The notes beneath the pieces were generated by a model that worked only from the letters and a program-made list of their open reading frames with translations, was not told where the DNA came from and did not search any database. From NCBI GenBank assembly GCA_022561355.1, contig JADFRJ010000119.1:1-7146 (forward strand): DNA of 7,146 nucleotides, in the 5' to 3' direction. Positions within the stretch are counted from its first letter, which is position 1. The number at the start of each line of letters is the position of its first letter. The position numbers and the translations under genes were made by a program. The stretch is from Chloroflexota bacterium (GTDB taxonomy: Bacteria > Chloroflexota > Dehalococcoidia > DSTF01 > RBG-16-68-14). This document shows, piece by piece, positions 5,847-7,146 of this stretch.

Positions 5847-5922
5847 GCGCGTGCGGCGACCGTGCTCGAGAAGCTGCGCCGGTGCTCGCTTTGTTCGACT
5901 CCCAAGGCCAAGCAGGCCGGCG

Positions 5923-7113
5923 TCAAGCCACGTCATGATCATCGAGCAGAGGCAAAGGAGGCATCCCGAGCGCAGCACGGTAGGTGGAATGATAGTGGTG
6001 CAGGGCGGGCTCGTTGCGGCCGAACAGTACGTGCTCGAGCGACCCCGCATTGGCTGATCGTTGCTGGCTTGCCGCTACCACGTAGTCCTCGTCGCGAATG
6101 ATCGAGGCAAACATTTCAGAGATGGTGCGCACCGCGGTCTCTGCCGAGCTGCCAGCTTCGGTCCCCGGCCACACGTAGAACGAGATGCGGCTTACGTGGC
6201 GGCCTGTCTGTCCTGGGGTCGGGTACGCGCGGACGAGGAAGGCTCCGAACTCAGATGGCAGGAGTTGCACGTTCGGGAACAGCCAGTAGGCGGGAAGGCC
6301 CGCGGTGGTGACGCGCCATTCATTCTCAGGCAGCTTCAACATGTCGTCAATCTCACGCCGGCAAAGCAGCATGCGATGATTCCGCCCGAACGTATCGTAG
6401 CATTGCACGTTTCCGTGAAACGTCAGGTTTAAGGACTTGCTGTGCAGCACGGGAAAGTGGTACGTCTCGCCAAACGTGTCCATGGCGAGCTTCCAGTTGC
6501 AGGCCACGTCGTACGTGTCGCCGCCGAGGTATCGAAGGCTGTCGAAGTTCCAGCTCTCAAACTCATCACTCAGTTCGTCGCCGAGGAGCGCGTCGACGTC
6601 AATGGTTCCGGCCGGGTCGGGATGGATCCACAGAATTCCGTGGCGTTCCGCCGCCGGGAGTTCCACAAGTCCCCTGCAGGAGGTATCAACATCCCCGAAG
6701 TGATCACCCTTGGTCAGACCGATCAGCGTCCCTTCGAGCGAGTAGGTCCAGTTATGAAACGGACAGCTGAAGCTGGTCGCATCGTCGCCACGCTCACGGT
6801 TTTCCACGACGGCGCCACGATGACGGCAGGCATTCACAAACGCCCGGAAGCGGCCTTCATTGTCGCGCGTTGTGAGGATCGGCACGCCAAGGTCGTCGAT
6901 CGTCATGAACGACCCAGGAGCGGCCAGGTCCCCCGATAGTCCTACGATCTGTGGGTGGTGAACGAAGAACTCGTTCCACTCGCGCTCCGCCAGCTCGGGG
7001 TCGACGTAGACGCGCGTGGGGTTGAGCATCAGCCCCCCCGCATCGACATTGGTACCCGCATCGAGATGAGTCTCTAGTTGCTTGATGAGTCGAACCTGTA
7101 CTTCATGGCGCAT
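5923..7113 (-). CDS. Rieske non-heme iron oxygenase, ring-hydroxylating dioxygenase alpha-subunit family
   Basis: This 396-residue catalytic subunit belongs to the Rieske oxygenases, which insert O2-derived oxygen into aromatic or other substrates with electrons from a reductase/ferredoxin. The Rieske 2Fe-2S ligands are C96, H98, C117 and H120 (ACRHRG, then SCPFHNW). The mononuclear iron site is in NWKLAMDTFGETYHFPVLH: H219 and H224 are iron ligands, E216 sits where the bridging acidic residue lies, and D343 in RDEDYVVAASQQ is the likely third ligand. All key residues are present, so it should be active. Length is normal for the single-component-type alpha subunit (about 380-450). The start is ATG at 7113, with GAGGAG (7123-7128, minus strand) 9 bases upstream. 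No beta subunit, ferredoxin or reductase gene is visible, though DNA to the right is cut off. The substrate may be an aromatic acid, a quaternary amine or a sterol-like compound; the sequence does not discriminate. Confidence 0.93.
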   Translation of the reverse strand: MRHEVQVRLIKQLETHLDAGTNVDAGGLMLNPTRVYVDPELAEREWNEFFVHHPQIVGLSGDLAAPGSFMTIDDLGVPILTTRDNEGRFRAFVNACRHRGAVVENRERGDDATSFSCPFHNWTYSLEGTLIGLTKGDHFGDVDTSCRGLVELPAAERHGILWIHPDPAGTIDVDALLGDELSDEFESWNFDSLRYLGGDTYDVACNWKLAMDTFGETYHFPVLHSKSLNLTFHGNVQCYDTFGRNHRMLLCRREIDDMLKLPENEWRVTTAGLPAYWLFPNVQLLPSEFGAFLVRAYPTPGQTGRHVSRISFYVWPGTEAGSSAETAVRTISEMFASIIRDEDYVVAASQQRSANAGSLEHVLFGRNEPALHHYHSTYRAALGMPPLPLLDDHDVA

Positions 7114-7146
7114 CGATTAACACTCCTCAGAGGATTCGGCCAAGGG

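Noticed and set aside
6442..6939. Plus-strand ORF of 165 residues opposite the Rieske gene
   Set aside because: It is antisense to the Rieske oxygenase, whose metal-binding motifs are all intact; no independent coding evidence.

Overview
The window is about 60% GC bacterial DNA with tightly packed genes, short intergenic gaps, clear Shine-Dalgarno sequences, and GTG/TTG starts alongside ATG. No tRNA, rRNA, CRISPR array, insertion sequence or long repeat was found. The mix of a luciferase-like flavin monooxygenase, an SDR dehydrogenase and a Rieske ring-hydroxylating oxygenase, next to general ion-homeostasis genes, resembles free-living environmental bacteria rich in oxidative catabolism. Examples are Chloroflexota of the SAR202/Dehalococcoidia type, or actinobacterial or proteobacterial degraders. 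That assignment is inference from gene content only; no phylogenetic marker is present.

Layout, left to right. (1) Positions 1-722: the end of a phage terminase large-subunit gene that stops where its nuclease domain should begin, followed by two small overlapping ORFs of unknown function, each with one predicted membrane segment. (2) Positions 726-3501, plus strand: a TerC/Alx-family membrane protein, then a Kef-type cation:proton antiporter with a C-terminal RCK (TrkA-N) domain. Together they look like a metal/proton/potassium homeostasis pair. (3) Positions 3525-5519: an SDR oxidoreductase on the minus strand and an LLM-class flavin-dependent monooxygenase on the plus strand. They diverge from an 87-base region carrying a good sigma70-like promoter toward the monooxygenase. 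(4) Positions 5536-7113, minus strand: a Rieske non-heme iron oxygenase alpha subunit, followed by an 81-residue two-helix membrane protein with its own probable promoter and a near-perfect ribosome binding site.

The two oxygenases and the SDR could act on related substrates: hydroxylation or C-C cleavage, followed by NAD-dependent dehydrogenation. They are on opposite strands and no substrate can be read from the sequence. No oxygenase electron-transfer partner (ferredoxin, reductase) or beta subunit is present. I found no convincing sign of a wholly new system. The least explained parts are the phage-remnant/small-ORF stretch at 1-722 and the small membrane protein at 5536-5781.
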